A stretch of 64,000 nt of DNA, from assembly GCA_963565915.1 (NCBI GenBank), contig OY751489.1, forward strand, positions 1,860,001 to 1,924,000, in the 5' to 3' direction. This stretch comes from Entoloma clypeatum (taxonomy: Eukaryota; Basidiomycota; Agaricomycetes; Agaricales; Entolomataceae). The notes beneath the pieces are model-generated. The model made no database searches. It had not been told where the DNA came from and worked only from the letters and a program-made list of their open reading frames with translations. Below are positions 54,081-63,975 of this stretch, piece after piece; position 1 is the stretch's first letter; every line of letters begins with the position of its first letter. A program made the translations under genes and the position numbers.

Positions 54081-54422
54081 TAATGATGTAACCGATGTAG
54101 GCAGCCCAAAGGGCGCTCAAGACATAATGGTACGAAGGCATATGGAAGCTAGACTAACCTGGTTAAGAGACGTTAGTGGAATGAAGAAGCTAACTAGCTA
54201 CAACGTCTCAGAGAACTGGGGTGTTCAAGAGTTAGGATTTACCGTACTAAATACATGGGTATTTATACTAATCCAATATGCGCACGGACCATTGTACAAA
54301 CAATACATAAACAAGTCATGCGTCCATGGTTGTACCATAAACTCACATATATGGTAATAGTGACTTATAGTCACTTCCTGTGACAAGCACATGGTGCGAC
54401 ATATCTGGCGATGTGTTCAACA
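54081..54422 (-). repeat. 3' LTR of Copia element 3
   Basis: In element orientation it begins TGTTGAAC and ends CATCATTA (TG...TA). It contains the bulged hairpin GCGCCCTTTGGGCTGC (54101-54116). Confidence 0.9.
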
Positions 54423-54429
54423 CTCCCCC

Positions 54430-56863
54430 TCACTTAGAATCCCGGGTAGGTTTCGTAAGTGGAGTATAAGGCTCTTTAAACTCCATTCGGAGTAGAGCGC
54501 GGAATTTCTCAAATTCCTGGCGACCAAGTGGCTTGGTAAACATATCAGCCGGATTCTCTGTTCCCGGAACGAACCATGGTTCGATCAATCCATCTTGAAC
54601 TCTATCGCGTATAGCAAAGTGATGGATTGCTATATGTTTGGTTCTGCCTTCAGTGACTGGGTTTTGCGCATTGAAAATCGCGCCTTGGTTATCTACATGG
54701 AACGGCATTTTGGTAATGTCCTGTAGTCCAAGCTCTTTGAAGAGATGAGTAACCCATTCGCACTCCCGCGAACATTCACTGGCAGCAACCATTTCCGCCT
54801 CAGTGGACGAATGTGCCACTGTCTTTTGCTTGCGACTTTTCCAAAGAACAAGTCCTCCTGCAAGCTTAAGGAAATATCCCGATTGGGACTTTCTATCAGA
54901 TGGGTCTGATGCCCAGTCTGAATCTGTCCATGCTTCAAATGAAGCTTTGGATCGACCATCATAGATTATAGAATAGTTTTGAGTACCGACAAGATATCTG
55001 ATAATCCGTAGAGCGTATTTCTCATGCTCTTTGGAAGGGTTTGCAGACATTTGTGACATTTTTGCAACTGCAAAAGCAATGTCCAGTCTCGTTCCAATGG
55101 ACAAGTACAACAACGATCCAATGATCATTTGGTACCTTGTTTTAAGTGTGGGATCCACCTCCCCCTCATTTGGTGCAGGGTAATAACCCTTTGGGAGTGG
55201 AGTGTCAGCAGCCTTTGCATTTTCTAAGCCAAAGCGCTTAATGATCTTCTTTAGGTATTCTGACTGATCGATTGTTACGATCTGCTTTTCCGAATCTTGT
55301 CGTATTCTCATACGCAAGAATTCTTTAGCAATACCAAGATCACGACTTTCCCATTTATTTTTAAAGTCAGATTTTATCTTGCGAACAAGATCTGGGTTTG
55401 ATCCCATGAACAGGCCGTCATCAACATAGATCAAAGCGATTATCAAATCACCTGATTGTTTGTTGTGGTAAACAAAGACGCCTGAGTCAGTTCTACATCG
55501 AGTAAAACCTAGCTTCTCCATTGATGCATTGAGCGCGATCCACCACGCTCTCGCAGCCTGTTTTAGGCCATAGAGTGCTTTTAATAAACGGATGACCTTC
55601 CGTTCTTGGCCTTTGACAACAAAGCCTTCGGGTTGATTCATATAGATTTCCTCATCGAGCTCTCCATAGAGAAAAGCTGATTTGACATCTAATCACCCAT
55701 CCTTCAAGCGCAGCTACGGCGAAGAGGATTCGGATAGTCTCGAAACGTATCACAGGTGAGAAGATCTCATCAAAATCGATACCCTCGATCTGTGAGAAAC
55801 CCTTGGCAATGAGTCGTGCCTTCTTTCGTCCGTCAGTTTTGACGTCGAATACCCATCGATTTCTGATGGTTTTACGACCTTTAGGCAGGTCAACCAACTT
55901 AAAGACATTGCGCTTCCGGAGGGCTTCTAATTCCTCATGGCATGCTGCTTTCCATTCAAGCTTTTCCTTTTCAGGTAGCTTATTTATGTTCTTCATTTGC
56001 CAAGACTTTGGGTCTTGTGGAATTTCGTCATATGCAGGGATTGCTTTAGATAGCAAGTGCGCAAGCATTTGTGACTGTCCTCCCCCTTCCCTAATATAGA
56101 GTAATTCCTCCATATCTATATCCGGATTCGGATTGGAATTGTTCTGATACATCTGAGGATCAGCGGAGCTAGTTGATGGAACAGCGCCAGATTGCTGGGG
56201 TCTGGTCTCCGATCGGGGATTATAGGTGTATCGCCGTGAATCCTCCTGAACGGTTCTGCTCCAATCACGCTGATTTTGATGCAAGGCCTCAGCCGGGTCA
56301 TTCCCGTAAACATTTCCAGGACGCTGGGGTATAACCCGAGTACGACGAGGACGATCAGTCTGTGGACGATAATCGCCTGGTAAGGTACGATCATCGTTTG
56401 GTGCATCTGTGCGCACACGTTTCCCTGGATTGCGAGTCCGGGGAACCCACTGCTGATTCTCAGCAGTGTCCTGTCTGTTTGTTCCATCAGAAGTCTGACT
56501 GGAACCTTCGGGAAGCTGACCAGTTTGGTCGCTATTTGTATCAGGGAGGTTATGATTGTCATCATGGGTTCCTGGATTAGACGGGTAATGTGAACCGCCA
56601 GGACCATGTGCATCATTATCTTCCGAATGGAAATCGTCGGTTGGTAAAACAGATGGGCCATCATGTCCATTTGCATCATCGTTTCCCATATCGTCTGATG
56701 TTGGATCATGGTATTGTGTTATCGAAGGTATTTTGTTCATTGTAGAACATTTTGGGAACAGCTGTTCATCAAACATTGCTGTGACACCTATGAAGACTAC
56801 GTTGTTTGGGATCCGCATAAACCGGTAACCTTTAGTTCCAGTTTTAAATCCGATGAAGATCAT
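54430..56863 (-). pseudogene. Reverse transcriptase and RNase H of Copia element 3, frameshifted
   Basis: Read from 56863: MIFIGFKTGTKGYRFM (end of the integrase region), an acidic/Asn-rich linker, EKLEWKAACHEEL, KARLIAKGFSQIEGIDF and ALEGWVI. A frameshift near 55650-55700 then loses the start of DVKSAFLYGELDEEIY. The last frame (55641-54430) gives NQPEGFVVKGQ, LIYVDDGLFMGS (YVDD active site), the RNase H block WTDSDWASD, HSSTEAEMVAASE, HVDNQGAIF and NPADMFTKPLG. The catalytic residues are intact, but the frame is broken here and at 56863. Assembly errors in a repeat are an alternative explanation. Confidence 0.88.
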
Positions 56864-59601
56864 CAGTTGGATTTAGCGGTGGTAGTACGAATTTCTTTTG
56901 GAAGAAAGACGTAAGCACCACATCCAAAAACGTGTAGGTTCGACACATCAGGCTTTTCCTTTTTAAGGGACTCATACGGAGTAAGCCATCCATGTCTTTT
57001 CAATGGAGTTCGGTTATACAAGTGAAGTGCATGTTCTACCGCAAATTGAATCCATATTTCGGGTAGGCAAGCATCATGCAACATAGCAAGTGCTTTATCC
57101 ATTAAAGTTCTGTTAAAACGTTCCGCTCGACCGTTTTGTTGTGGCTGATGCGGCACAGTAACTTCACCCTGGATTCCCATCTCACGCATATCTGCTTGGA
57201 AAGGGACAAACTCACCGCCGCCATCAAAACGCCAAGTTTTAATTGTCGTATTGAATTGGTTTTTAACCATGGCATTAAAATCACGAAGTGCAGAGTGTGC
57301 ATCGGATTTTAGTCTCAATAAAGAGATCCAGGCGTGTGACGTGTAGTCATCAACAAAGCTGATATAATAATTATATTTGCCATAAGTCGCCTTCTTGAAT
57401 TGCTTTAAATCCGAATGGATTAGCTCAAGAGGTGCTTTAGCGCGTGTCTGAGATGGTGGGAAAGATTTTGAAGGCATCTTTCCAAGAGCGCATCCTTTGC
57501 AGGGTCGCTCAGTGGACGGTTTGTCCACTCCATTGAAACCTTTGACATGTTTAGAAGCATGTCGTAGTACTTCATGTGAAGGGTGTCCGAATCGCTTGTG
57601 CCAAGTGTCATAATCAACAGATTGTGAGACACTAAGACTAACCAAGTGTATTCGTTCCTCTTTAATGATCGTGGCATTTAGCCAATAAATCGATTCATTT
57701 GCCTTATGAGGATAACACATAAACAAAGGAAGACCTGAATTGGTCTTTAGCGCGATCGAACCAAATCGTCCGCTAATTTCATTTCCTTGTTTAAGAATCT
57801 CGCCTACAGATAAAAGACGAACGTCTAAATCTGGTATATAATAAACGGGTGATAGACGAGTTATTTTATTTTGTTCTCGCCCGTTTTTCTTGATGGTGTG
57901 ATTAATCAACACCGTTCCTTGTCCAAGGATCTGAATAGTGTGACCTTTCTGTGCAATTTGCACAGATTGACGATCTTTTAGTGGGGTATACTCAATGAAA
58001 TCATTGATATCATAAGTAAAGTGCAATGATGCACCTGAATCAAGAATCCAATTGGATTGATTCTGTTTCTTACATTCAGCACAATTCACATAATGAGAAT
58101 TTATTTGCGCTATAAGCGCGTGTACAGCAGGTGATAAAAATACATTGGACCGCCGTCCATTCACTCGTCTCCAAGGCTTCTGTGAAGTATTTGTTAACTG
58201 CGTTGTATGTGCTGTCGAATGTGAAACATACCCCATGTCGTCGTTGTTTCCATCACCACGGGAAACTTCATACTCCATATAGTCATTGACGTATCCTTCA
58301 TCGTAATAGCCCCTTATGGTGGGGGCTATGTCTTCTGTCTCCATCTCATCGGCCCAGCTGATTCTACTCGGCGTTTCTTCGAAAACCGGAATGCGGTGAT
58401 TCCGGGGGTCCATTGTCGGAGGCGCTGAGAGCGGCCTTGACGTTGCAGCTTCATTACGTTGAAGCGCAGGGACCTCGACGAGGCGAGTTAGATTCTGAGC
58501 TGTTGGAGGGACACCAATGCTGTTAGCCAGTGTGCGCGCTCCATCCAGGTCCGTGAAAGGGCCTGGGCCAGGAATGTTACCGATCGCAAGCGATTGGTTG
58601 TTCCTAATCCTCCAGTCGGTGGATGATGAGGGGTGCGGAGTGAAGATAGACCCATTTCCGTAAATGACCGTGTTGGGCAAGGTCTGGATTGGGAGCTGCC
58701 CATCAGGGGCGCTGTCCATGGCAGAGGAGGCAAAATGCGCCTTCTCTTTACCTTTCCAGGGTCCTTTGCCCTTGGTCTTCCCGGCAGAAGTTCCACGTCC
58801 CTTGCCTTTCCAGGGCTTGGAGTGCTGATGTGAATGCTGCTGGTTAGCAGCCGGTCCTTCCGAAGATCCCTGAGAGGGTCCAGTGCGAGGCTGGTACTTC
58901 GGGGGGTTAGGACGAGCGCGTTTCACCGCAGAAATCTTGTTCGCGTGAGCGCTTCCTTGGGACTGTGGAGCGTGCGGGTTTTTACGGAAGTATTCCGAGC
59001 GTACTTGCTCGATTACTTTCCCGATCTCGAGTACAGTGGACTGATTGCCGCCAGGCGCCACATAGTGTACCGCATCAAAGAGGATGCTGTGCACTAGACC
59101 ATCATAGCCCTGAGGCAGTCCATTCAGGATCATCATGATCCGGACGAACTTGGGGATATCTATGTGGTTGTGCTCGAGTCGCTGAAATAGGGTCTGCATC
59201 TTATCGATGCCAGATAAAGGATCGGCGGGAGAAAGAGAGGTGCGGAGGAGTTGCTGAAAATCAGCAAAAACGGTGGACGGGCCGACCGTGGACAGTTTAG
59301 TGGCGATCAGGTCCCACATCTCCTTGGAGGTTTTAGCTCCCTTGATGTGATGGACGAGAGAGTCCGAAATGGACATCTGGATTAGGCCTTGGGCCTGATC
59401 GTCCTGCTCATGCCAAGTGTTTAACTTGTCTTGGAAGTCTGTCTCTTTAGGGTCAACCGGGATTTTCTTATCGCCGGTGATGATCCTCCACACTTTAGCT
59501 GCCTTTAAGTAGGCGCTCATCTTCTCCTGATAGATGGAGAAGTTGGTGGTGGTGAGCTTGGGAACGGAGGAAGCGAGGTCGAGTTTTGAGTTTGAAGACA
59601 T
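56863..59601 (-). CDS. Gag, protease and integrase of Copia element 3
   Basis: I start at MSSNSKLDLASS (ATG at 59601), placed nine bases after a splice acceptor (TTTCACAG, ending 59609); an upstream in-frame ATG at 59634 lies in the predicted intron. The gag domain has TTNFSIYQEKMSAYLKAA and GAKTSKEMWDLIATKL. A Lys/Gly-rich basic linker (WKGKGRGTSAGKTKGKG) could bind RNA. The protease has CAECKK, then WILDSGASLHFT. The pre-integrase zinc region is WHKRFGHPSHEVLRHA and CKGCALGK, and the integrase core IHSDLKQ, WRFDGGGEF and NGRAERFNRT. The frame ends at 56863 through what looks like a 1-nt deletion before MIFIGFKTG. Confidence 0.9.
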   Translation of the reverse strand: MSSNSKLDLASSVPKLTTTNFSIYQEKMSAYLKAAKVWRIITGDKKIPVDPKETDFQDKLNTWHEQDDQAQGLIQMSISDSLVHHIKGAKTSKEMWDLIATKLSTVGPSTVFADFQQLLRTSLSPADPLSGIDKMQTLFQRLEHNHIDIPKFVRIMMILNGLPQGYDGLVHSILFDAVHYVAPGGNQSTVLEIGKVIEQVRSEYFRKNPHAPQSQGSAHANKISAVKRARPNPPKYQPRTGPSQGSSEGPAANQQHSHQHSKPWKGKGRGTSAGKTKGKGPWKGKEKAHFASSAMDSAPDGQLPIQTLPNTVIYGNGSIFTPHPSSSTDWRIRNNQSLAIGNIPGPGPFTDLDGARTLANSIGVPPTAQNLTRLVEVPALQRNEAATSRPLSAPPTMDPRNHRIPVFEETPSRISWADEMETEDIAPTIRGYYDEGYVNDYMEYEVSRGDGNNDDMGYVSHSTAHTTQLTNTSQKPWRRVNGRRSNVFLSPAVHALIAQINSHYVNCAECKKQNQSNWILDSGASLHFTYDINDFIEYTPLKDRQSVQIAQKGHTIQILGQGTVLINHTIKKNGREQNKITRLSPVYYIPDLDVRLLSVGEILKQGNEISGRFGSIALKTNSGLPLFMCYPHKANESIYWLNATIIKEERIHLVSLSVSQSVDYDTWHKRFGHPSHEVLRHASKHVKGFNGVDKPSTERPCKGCALGKMPSKSFPPSQTRAKAPLELIHSDLKQFKKATYGKYNYYISFVDDYTSHAWISLLRLKSDAHSALRDFNAMVKNQFNTTIKTWRFDGGGEFVPFQADMREMGIQGEVTVPHQPQQNGRAERFNRTLMDKALAMLHDACLPEIWIQFAVEHALHLYNRTPLKRHGWLTPYESLKKEKPDVSNLHVFGCGAYVFLPKEIRTTTAKSN

Positions 59602-59690
59602 GATGATGCTGTGAAACATAAATAGAATCAGCATATGAAATATCGAAAAAGTGCATCAGAAAACAAATAGACGAGCTGCCTTGTCGATCA

Positions 59691-60515
59691 TCATTCTTTG
59701 TTCTCTGTTTGGTCTAGTGGTAGCATATGGAATGCCATCACTAGTTCTACCCAATCGTCATGTGCGCCCTGAGTGCTGTGCTGCCCACAGGTGCAAGACC
59801 CTCCCTGAATAGGGAGCATGACTTCATTCGCTCTGTTCGCCGCCTCAATTAAGGGGTCATTATCTGGCAACCGAATTTGTCGGGCCAGAGGCGAAAGAGG
59901 AGGTGCCCCGTGTGCTTCAGGGATGGTCCCATCATCAACATACACGGGCGGAGGATCCGTGGGATCTCCATCTTGGGTAGGTACCGCAACAGGTACCTCA
60001 GTACGGCGATTACGCCGTCTGCGGTTTTGAACTCGAGTCCTGGCTGATCCTGCATCACACGTAGTACACGAGTAGTCAAAGGTGGTGTTGTCTATGCAAT
60101 GCCTTGGGCAATGCTGACTGTCAACAACAAGTTGTCGACACACCCCGCATCGTGCAACGATGCGTCCATTGTCATCAAGACCTGAAGGGACTGAGCCCTG
60201 TGCCGTTGGCACCATATGGACTTGCTCTCGTGATATGATCATTGTAACAGGGATTCTCTCAAGCAATCGATCAAGAATGGCCCACTGAAAGGTACATTCA
60301 ATACCTTGAATGCTGCGAGGTTCACCGTCGAGCTCGATGTATTCGATGCTGAGGAAACCAGTCTCCAGGCTAGCATACAAAGCGGATGCTGCCAATAGTA
60401 GCGCAAAAGCTAAGATGCTTAGAGCATGCGGCGCTAGGGCCGGGGCCCATAACCTAATGATGTAACCGATGTAGGCAGCCCAAAGGGCGCTCAAGACATA
60501 ACGGTACGAAGGCAT
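59691..60515 (-). CDS. Extra 274-codon ORF upstream of gag in Copia element 3
   Basis: The ATG (60515) lies inside the 5' LTR, about 120 bases after the TATA box (60634-60641). The frame crosses the hairpin and primer-binding site and ends before gag, in a different frame. The product has two adjacent hydrophobic segments (SALWAAYIGYII and ALSILAFALLLAASALYASL) and cysteine pairs CGVC, CPRHC and CTTC. An arginine-rich stretch follows (RVQNRRRRNRR), then a PPVY motif (PPxY, the ligand of WW-domain ubiquitin ligases), and CTC near the end. I recognise no family. It would be encoded only by unspliced RNA. Both a real accessory protein and a captured host fragment are possible. Confidence 0.5.
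   Translation of the reverse strand: MPSYRYVLSALWAAYIGYIIRLWAPALAPHALSILAFALLLAASALYASLETGFLSIEYIELDGEPRSIQGIECTFQWAILDRLLERIPVTMIISREQVHMVPTAQGSVPSGLDDNGRIVARCGVCRQLVVDSQHCPRHCIDNTTFDYSCTTCDAGSARTRVQNRRRRNRRTEVPVAVPTQDGDPTDPPPVYVDDGTIPEAHGAPPLSPLARQIRLPDNDPLIEAANRANEVMLPIQGGSCTCGQHSTQGAHDDWVELVMAFHMLPLDQTENKE
60442..60454 (-). promoter_or_regulatory. Primer-binding site of Copia element 3
   Basis: On the minus strand GGTTATGGGCCCC follows the LTR, the same half initiator tRNA-Met type site as in elements 1 and 2. Confidence 0.75.
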
Positions 60516-60796
60516 ATGGAAGCTAGACTAACCTGGTTAAGAGACGTTAGTGGAATGAAGAAGCTAACTAGCTACAACATCTCAGAGAACTGGGGTGTTC
60601 AAGAGTTAGGATTTACCATACTAAATACATGGGTATTTATACTAATCCAATATGCGCACGGACCATTGTACAAACAATACATAAACAAGTCATGCGTCCG
60701 TGGTTGTACCATAAACTCACATATATGGTAATAGTGACTTATAGTCACTTCCTGTGACAAGCACATGGTGCGACATATCTGGCGATATGTTCAACA
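60455..60796 (-). repeat. 5' LTR of Copia element 3
   Basis: In element orientation: TGTTGAAC start, TATA box (60641-60634), splice donor CCAG/GTTAGT (intron from 60532), ATG of the upstream ORF (60515), hairpin GCGCCCTTTGGGCTGC (60490-60475), end CATCATTA. A predicted leader intron 60532-59609 (924 nt) ends nine bases before the gag ATG. Confidence 0.9.
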
Positions 60797-60925
60797 TCTG
60801 TCATGGTCACTTCACGTTGCGAGACTCGAGCGGACTTCTTCAAGTTCTCACTTGGCTCTCACACCTCTACAGTGATTCCACCTCTATCTCGGCGACCCTC
60901 GACATCACCACATTTCCTCTTACTA

Positions 60926-61915
60926 CAGTTGATTAGCTCATAATGCATATTGTCGGGACCCCTGTGGCCTATGCATTATAAGATTCATGCAACACAAAAA
61001 TAGTCACGTTCACGTGACATATTTGTGACCCAGCCAGAGGTGTGACATTCGACACAACGGAAAGCTAACTCGACTCTACTTAATTTCTTTCATTCCACAT
61101 CCGCTCCAAGGTGACTTGTTTCGCGTTCTGGAAGTTGTCACGTTGGAGCTGAGCCCTGAACCGATGCAGTTGACGAGGAAGCTCGAGAGAAAAATCCTGT
61201 CCTCCGAATTTAATCGACAGTTTTTCAAGCTGCTCGCAGAGCTTCATGGTTTCGGCTTTGGTGAGTCCGTTGTTGTCGTCGCTGTCATCATCTTCACCAC
61301 CATCACTATCAGAGTCATCCAATTCAATGAAATCTTTATCCATCTCCTGTTGCACTTGGGCCACGATTTCGGCATCCCCACTCTCAAATTGATACAGTGA
61401 ATCTTCATCCTCGTTTTCCTCAACTGGATTGACGAGCTCCTCCAGTGTTGGTACTTCAAATACACGCTTCCGTCGTGCAAGCTCCTCAACCGCCTCCATC
61501 AAATCTGCCTCTACTTGTTCGAGTTGAGTGCCGGTGGCATGTGGGCTCTGAGCTGGCACTTTGATAGTGAGTCGTGGAAGATGGCTTGCAGATGCAAGGT
61601 TTTTAATGGCCTTTTGTGCTTGAGGCACATTCCCCTCAGCCTCCATGACAGCCTTCAGAGCAGGTTGTCAGTCTCGGTCATCGTAACGTGAGCCAAGGTG
61701 CTCTTTGAGGCGTTTCTCGGCCTCAGGCAGGGACATGTCAGTTACCGCAAAGTCTCAGATGATGTTCCATGCCACCGAATCAGAACGCACACTGGTCGCC
61801 ACCGTACTCGAGCTCCTGAAGGTCTGTCAGACCGAACAACCCAGTGATATGATTCAAACTTACTCCAATTGAATAGAAGTATGATTCCAGCAGTTTCGAA
61901 TCGTCTTATCGTCCA
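60926..61915 (-). mobile_element. Pogo-like transposon, copy B, truncated by a Gypsy LTR
   Basis: The left inverted repeat CAGTTGATTAGCTCATAATG starts at 60926 after TA. The segment matches copy A from 8662 to about 9655 with many substitutions, most at CpG. The rest of the element is absent: homology stops where a Gypsy-type LTR begins at 61916. Only the acidic C-terminal part of the transposase frame (61080-61646) stays open. Confidence 0.85.
61080..61646 (-). pseudogene. C-terminal fragment of pogo transposase (copy B)
   Basis: Encodes the transposase tail: ASASHLPRLTIKVPAQSP, VFEVPTLEELVNPVEENEDED, an acidic DDSDSDGGEDDDSDD run, LCEQLEKLSIKFGGQDFSLE and the end MWNERN. The frame is longer than in copy A because copy A has a TGA where this copy has CAA. 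It lacks the DNA-binding and catalytic domains and cannot act. Confidence 0.75.
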
Positions 61916-62317
61916 TGTTACAGACTCTACGGTATGAGGACCACGTCATATCTTTTACTTATCGGCCCGACGCGGTGCCCTCTTACGAACTCACTATGTC
62001 TAATATCTACTTTCGCAACCTTTGGTTCCCAGTCTGACTCACTACCTTACTTCGTCATCCCCTTTAGTATACTTCGTTCCCGCGCTGACTCGCTTTCCGC
62101 AGTCAGCTTACTCACTGTACATAGCCTTCCGCAGTCGCCCTACTCATGCGCACTGCCTTCCGCAGTACTGACTCATCCGCTACCGCCTATAGTCAGTACC
62201 TATATAAACCTCTTGTACTATAGTAGATTCCTTAGATTTAGCAATCACTTTGCTCTTCGCCTTTCCACTTTCCTGCATACTCTGCCCGAACCTTGGAACG
62301 GTTTGTTAAGCATAACA
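61916..62317 (+). repeat. 5' LTR of the Gypsy-type element
   Basis: Begins TGTTACAG and ends GCATAACA, giving a 5-bp terminal inverted repeat. It contains repeated CCGCAGT words (CTTCCGCAGTC variants near 62095, 62127, 62157) and a TATA-like CTATATAAACC near 62203. The right border rests on the terminal repeat only. Confidence 0.65.
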
Positions 62318-62347
62318 AGTTGCTAAATCTCGTTAGGTTCGCCCAGA

Positions 62348-62780
62348 GCAAAGAGAGCAACTACCAGACGAGTCAAGACGTCGCGCTTCTTTGAAGACTT
62401 CACCAGTAACCCATTCAGCACGCCAGAAGCCCGACAGGAGGAGCTAAGTCCTCGAGACAGTATCGATTTTACACTCATCCAGCAGTACATCGAATCGGAG
62501 ATCCGTCACATCCTACAGCAGGTGCTTGACGAAGAACTAGACAACAACGAGCATCGCCCCCACGGCGAGATAGCAGAGAGCATCCATCTTGCTCGGCAAC
62601 ACCAGATCGCGCGTTACAACACCCGACAGAACGAACTCGAAAGCTTTCGCGTTCAAGAAGGACCTCAGACAGGTCGGATCACAGAGATCAGAGAGTTTAT
62701 CGGTGTCCAGACAACCGTTATCAGAAGATTGATTAGGACGCTCACATCGAGATGTCCCAGAGCCACATCATCATGTCTTA
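62348..62780 (+). other. Open frame upstream of and overlapping the Gypsy gag
   Basis: A frame with no ATG but coding-like content reads KTSRFFEDFTSNPFSTPEA, DFTLIQQYIESEIRH, DEELDNNEHRPHGEIAESI and REFIGVQTTVIRRLIRTL. It then overlaps the gag start at 62752 in another frame. Related fungal Gypsy gags have a similar acidic/helical leader fused to gag, so one frameshift or a splice probably separates them here. Confidence 0.4.
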
Positions 62781-63975
62781 CTCAAAGCAGCAGATCTACG
62801 CCCACTTCACCACCGAAGAACAACAGACTGAGTACAACCGCTGGGCACGAAACGAGAGACTTGACCCCTTCTCGAGACCAACAGACGCGCAGGAACAGAG
62901 ATTCCTTAGAGATTTACAGAGGAAATACTCTGAACGTTTTGCCACCGATTCCACCGATGAGTCTCCTGACGAATTTACTTTTGACTCCGCGCAGTCAGAT
63001 ATCGAACAGACGCCTAGAACAGGGACTCATTTTCAATCCTTACCTGTATCCCAAACCCCATCTTCATCCCAACAACCCGACTCCTCTTCTCCTCCGCAGA
63101 CTCTAAACATGGCAGAAGCTCTGGCTGTACAAACAATGGATACATCCAAGATCATCAAGGATCCTGGGATGTTCAAGGACAGATACACCTTTGACGAGTG
63201 GTGGAAAGCCACCAAACTATACATTAGGTTCCAAAAGAGCCTCACAGACGATCAGAAGATTCTTGCGGTATTATCCCGCATGATGGAAGGGTCCGGCAGA
63301 CACTGGGCCAGTAACAAGTTAGACACTCTTACCGCTGACAACGAGAACATCACCTGGCTAGGTTTTTCCGATGATATCACCACACGATTCTCCATCGCCA
63401 ACAAGTCGGTCGCTGCCAAAGCAAGACTCGAAGTCCTGAAACAAGAGAAACGCACTGTTGATGAATTCTTGGATAAATTTGAAGAACTCTTGGGACTGTC
63501 AAACCTTGGTGAAGAAACTGGGAAATACATCCTAGAGAAAAGCATCAACCGCAGAATCTCTGAACAAGTGGCTAGCGATGGCAAGACGTACACCGATTAC
63601 GCAAAGGAGATCCGAAACAAGGGACGACAGATGGAAGGACACGCACTGGTCATCTGAGGTGGCGGCGACATGCGCACCGGATCGGGTACCACTTATGGTG
63701 GTCAGGGCAAGGCCATGGAGATCGACAAAGCAGGAGTAGCCCGTTGCTACAACTGTCAACGCTTCGGTCATCTGGCTAAAGACTGTAGCGCTCCAAAGAA
63801 GAAAGATGGTCGCAAGTGTTTTAACTGTGACCAAGAAGGCCATATCGCGCGCAACTGCCGCAAGCTGAAGAAGAACTCCGGAAGGGTTAGGAAGGTGTCT
63901 GAGGAAGATGCTGAGAATGATGAAACCACAATCTTAGAAACCGAAGAGAAGGATTTTCCCGAAGGGTCCGATTAA
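62752..63975 (+). pseudogene. Gypsy gag with two CCHC knuckles and one in-frame stop
   Basis: Starts MSQSHIIMSYSKQQIYAHF. The capsid region has FKDRYTFDEWWKATKLYI, MEGSGRHWASNKLD, RLEVLKQEKRTVDEFLDKFE and INRRISEQVASDG, as in retrotransposon gag proteins. A TGA at 63655-63657 interrupts HALVI/GGGD, most simply a CGA (Arg) to TGA change. The same frame then continues to two CCHC knuckles, CYNCQRFGHLAKDC and CFNCDQEGHIARNC, and an acidic tail ending at 63975. The knuckles bind RNA during packaging. Confidence 0.85.

Larger units (their letters stand above)
54081..60796 (-). mobile_element. Copia element 3: full-length element with an extra 5' ORF
   Basis: 342-bp LTRs (54081-54422 and 60455-60796) differ at five positions by eye, four of them CpG transitions. 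The target duplication TCTGT is perfect (54076-54080, 60797-60801). The primer-binding site GGTTATGGGCCCC abuts the 5' LTR (60454 downward), and GAGGGGGAG precedes the 3' LTR. Gag-protease-integrase is one ORF; reverse transcriptase and RNase H are split by two frameshifts. Between the LTR and gag lies a 274-codon ORF that starts inside the LTR. LTR blocks and the hairpin GCGCCCTTTGGGCTGC are shared with Copia element 1. Confidence 0.92.
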
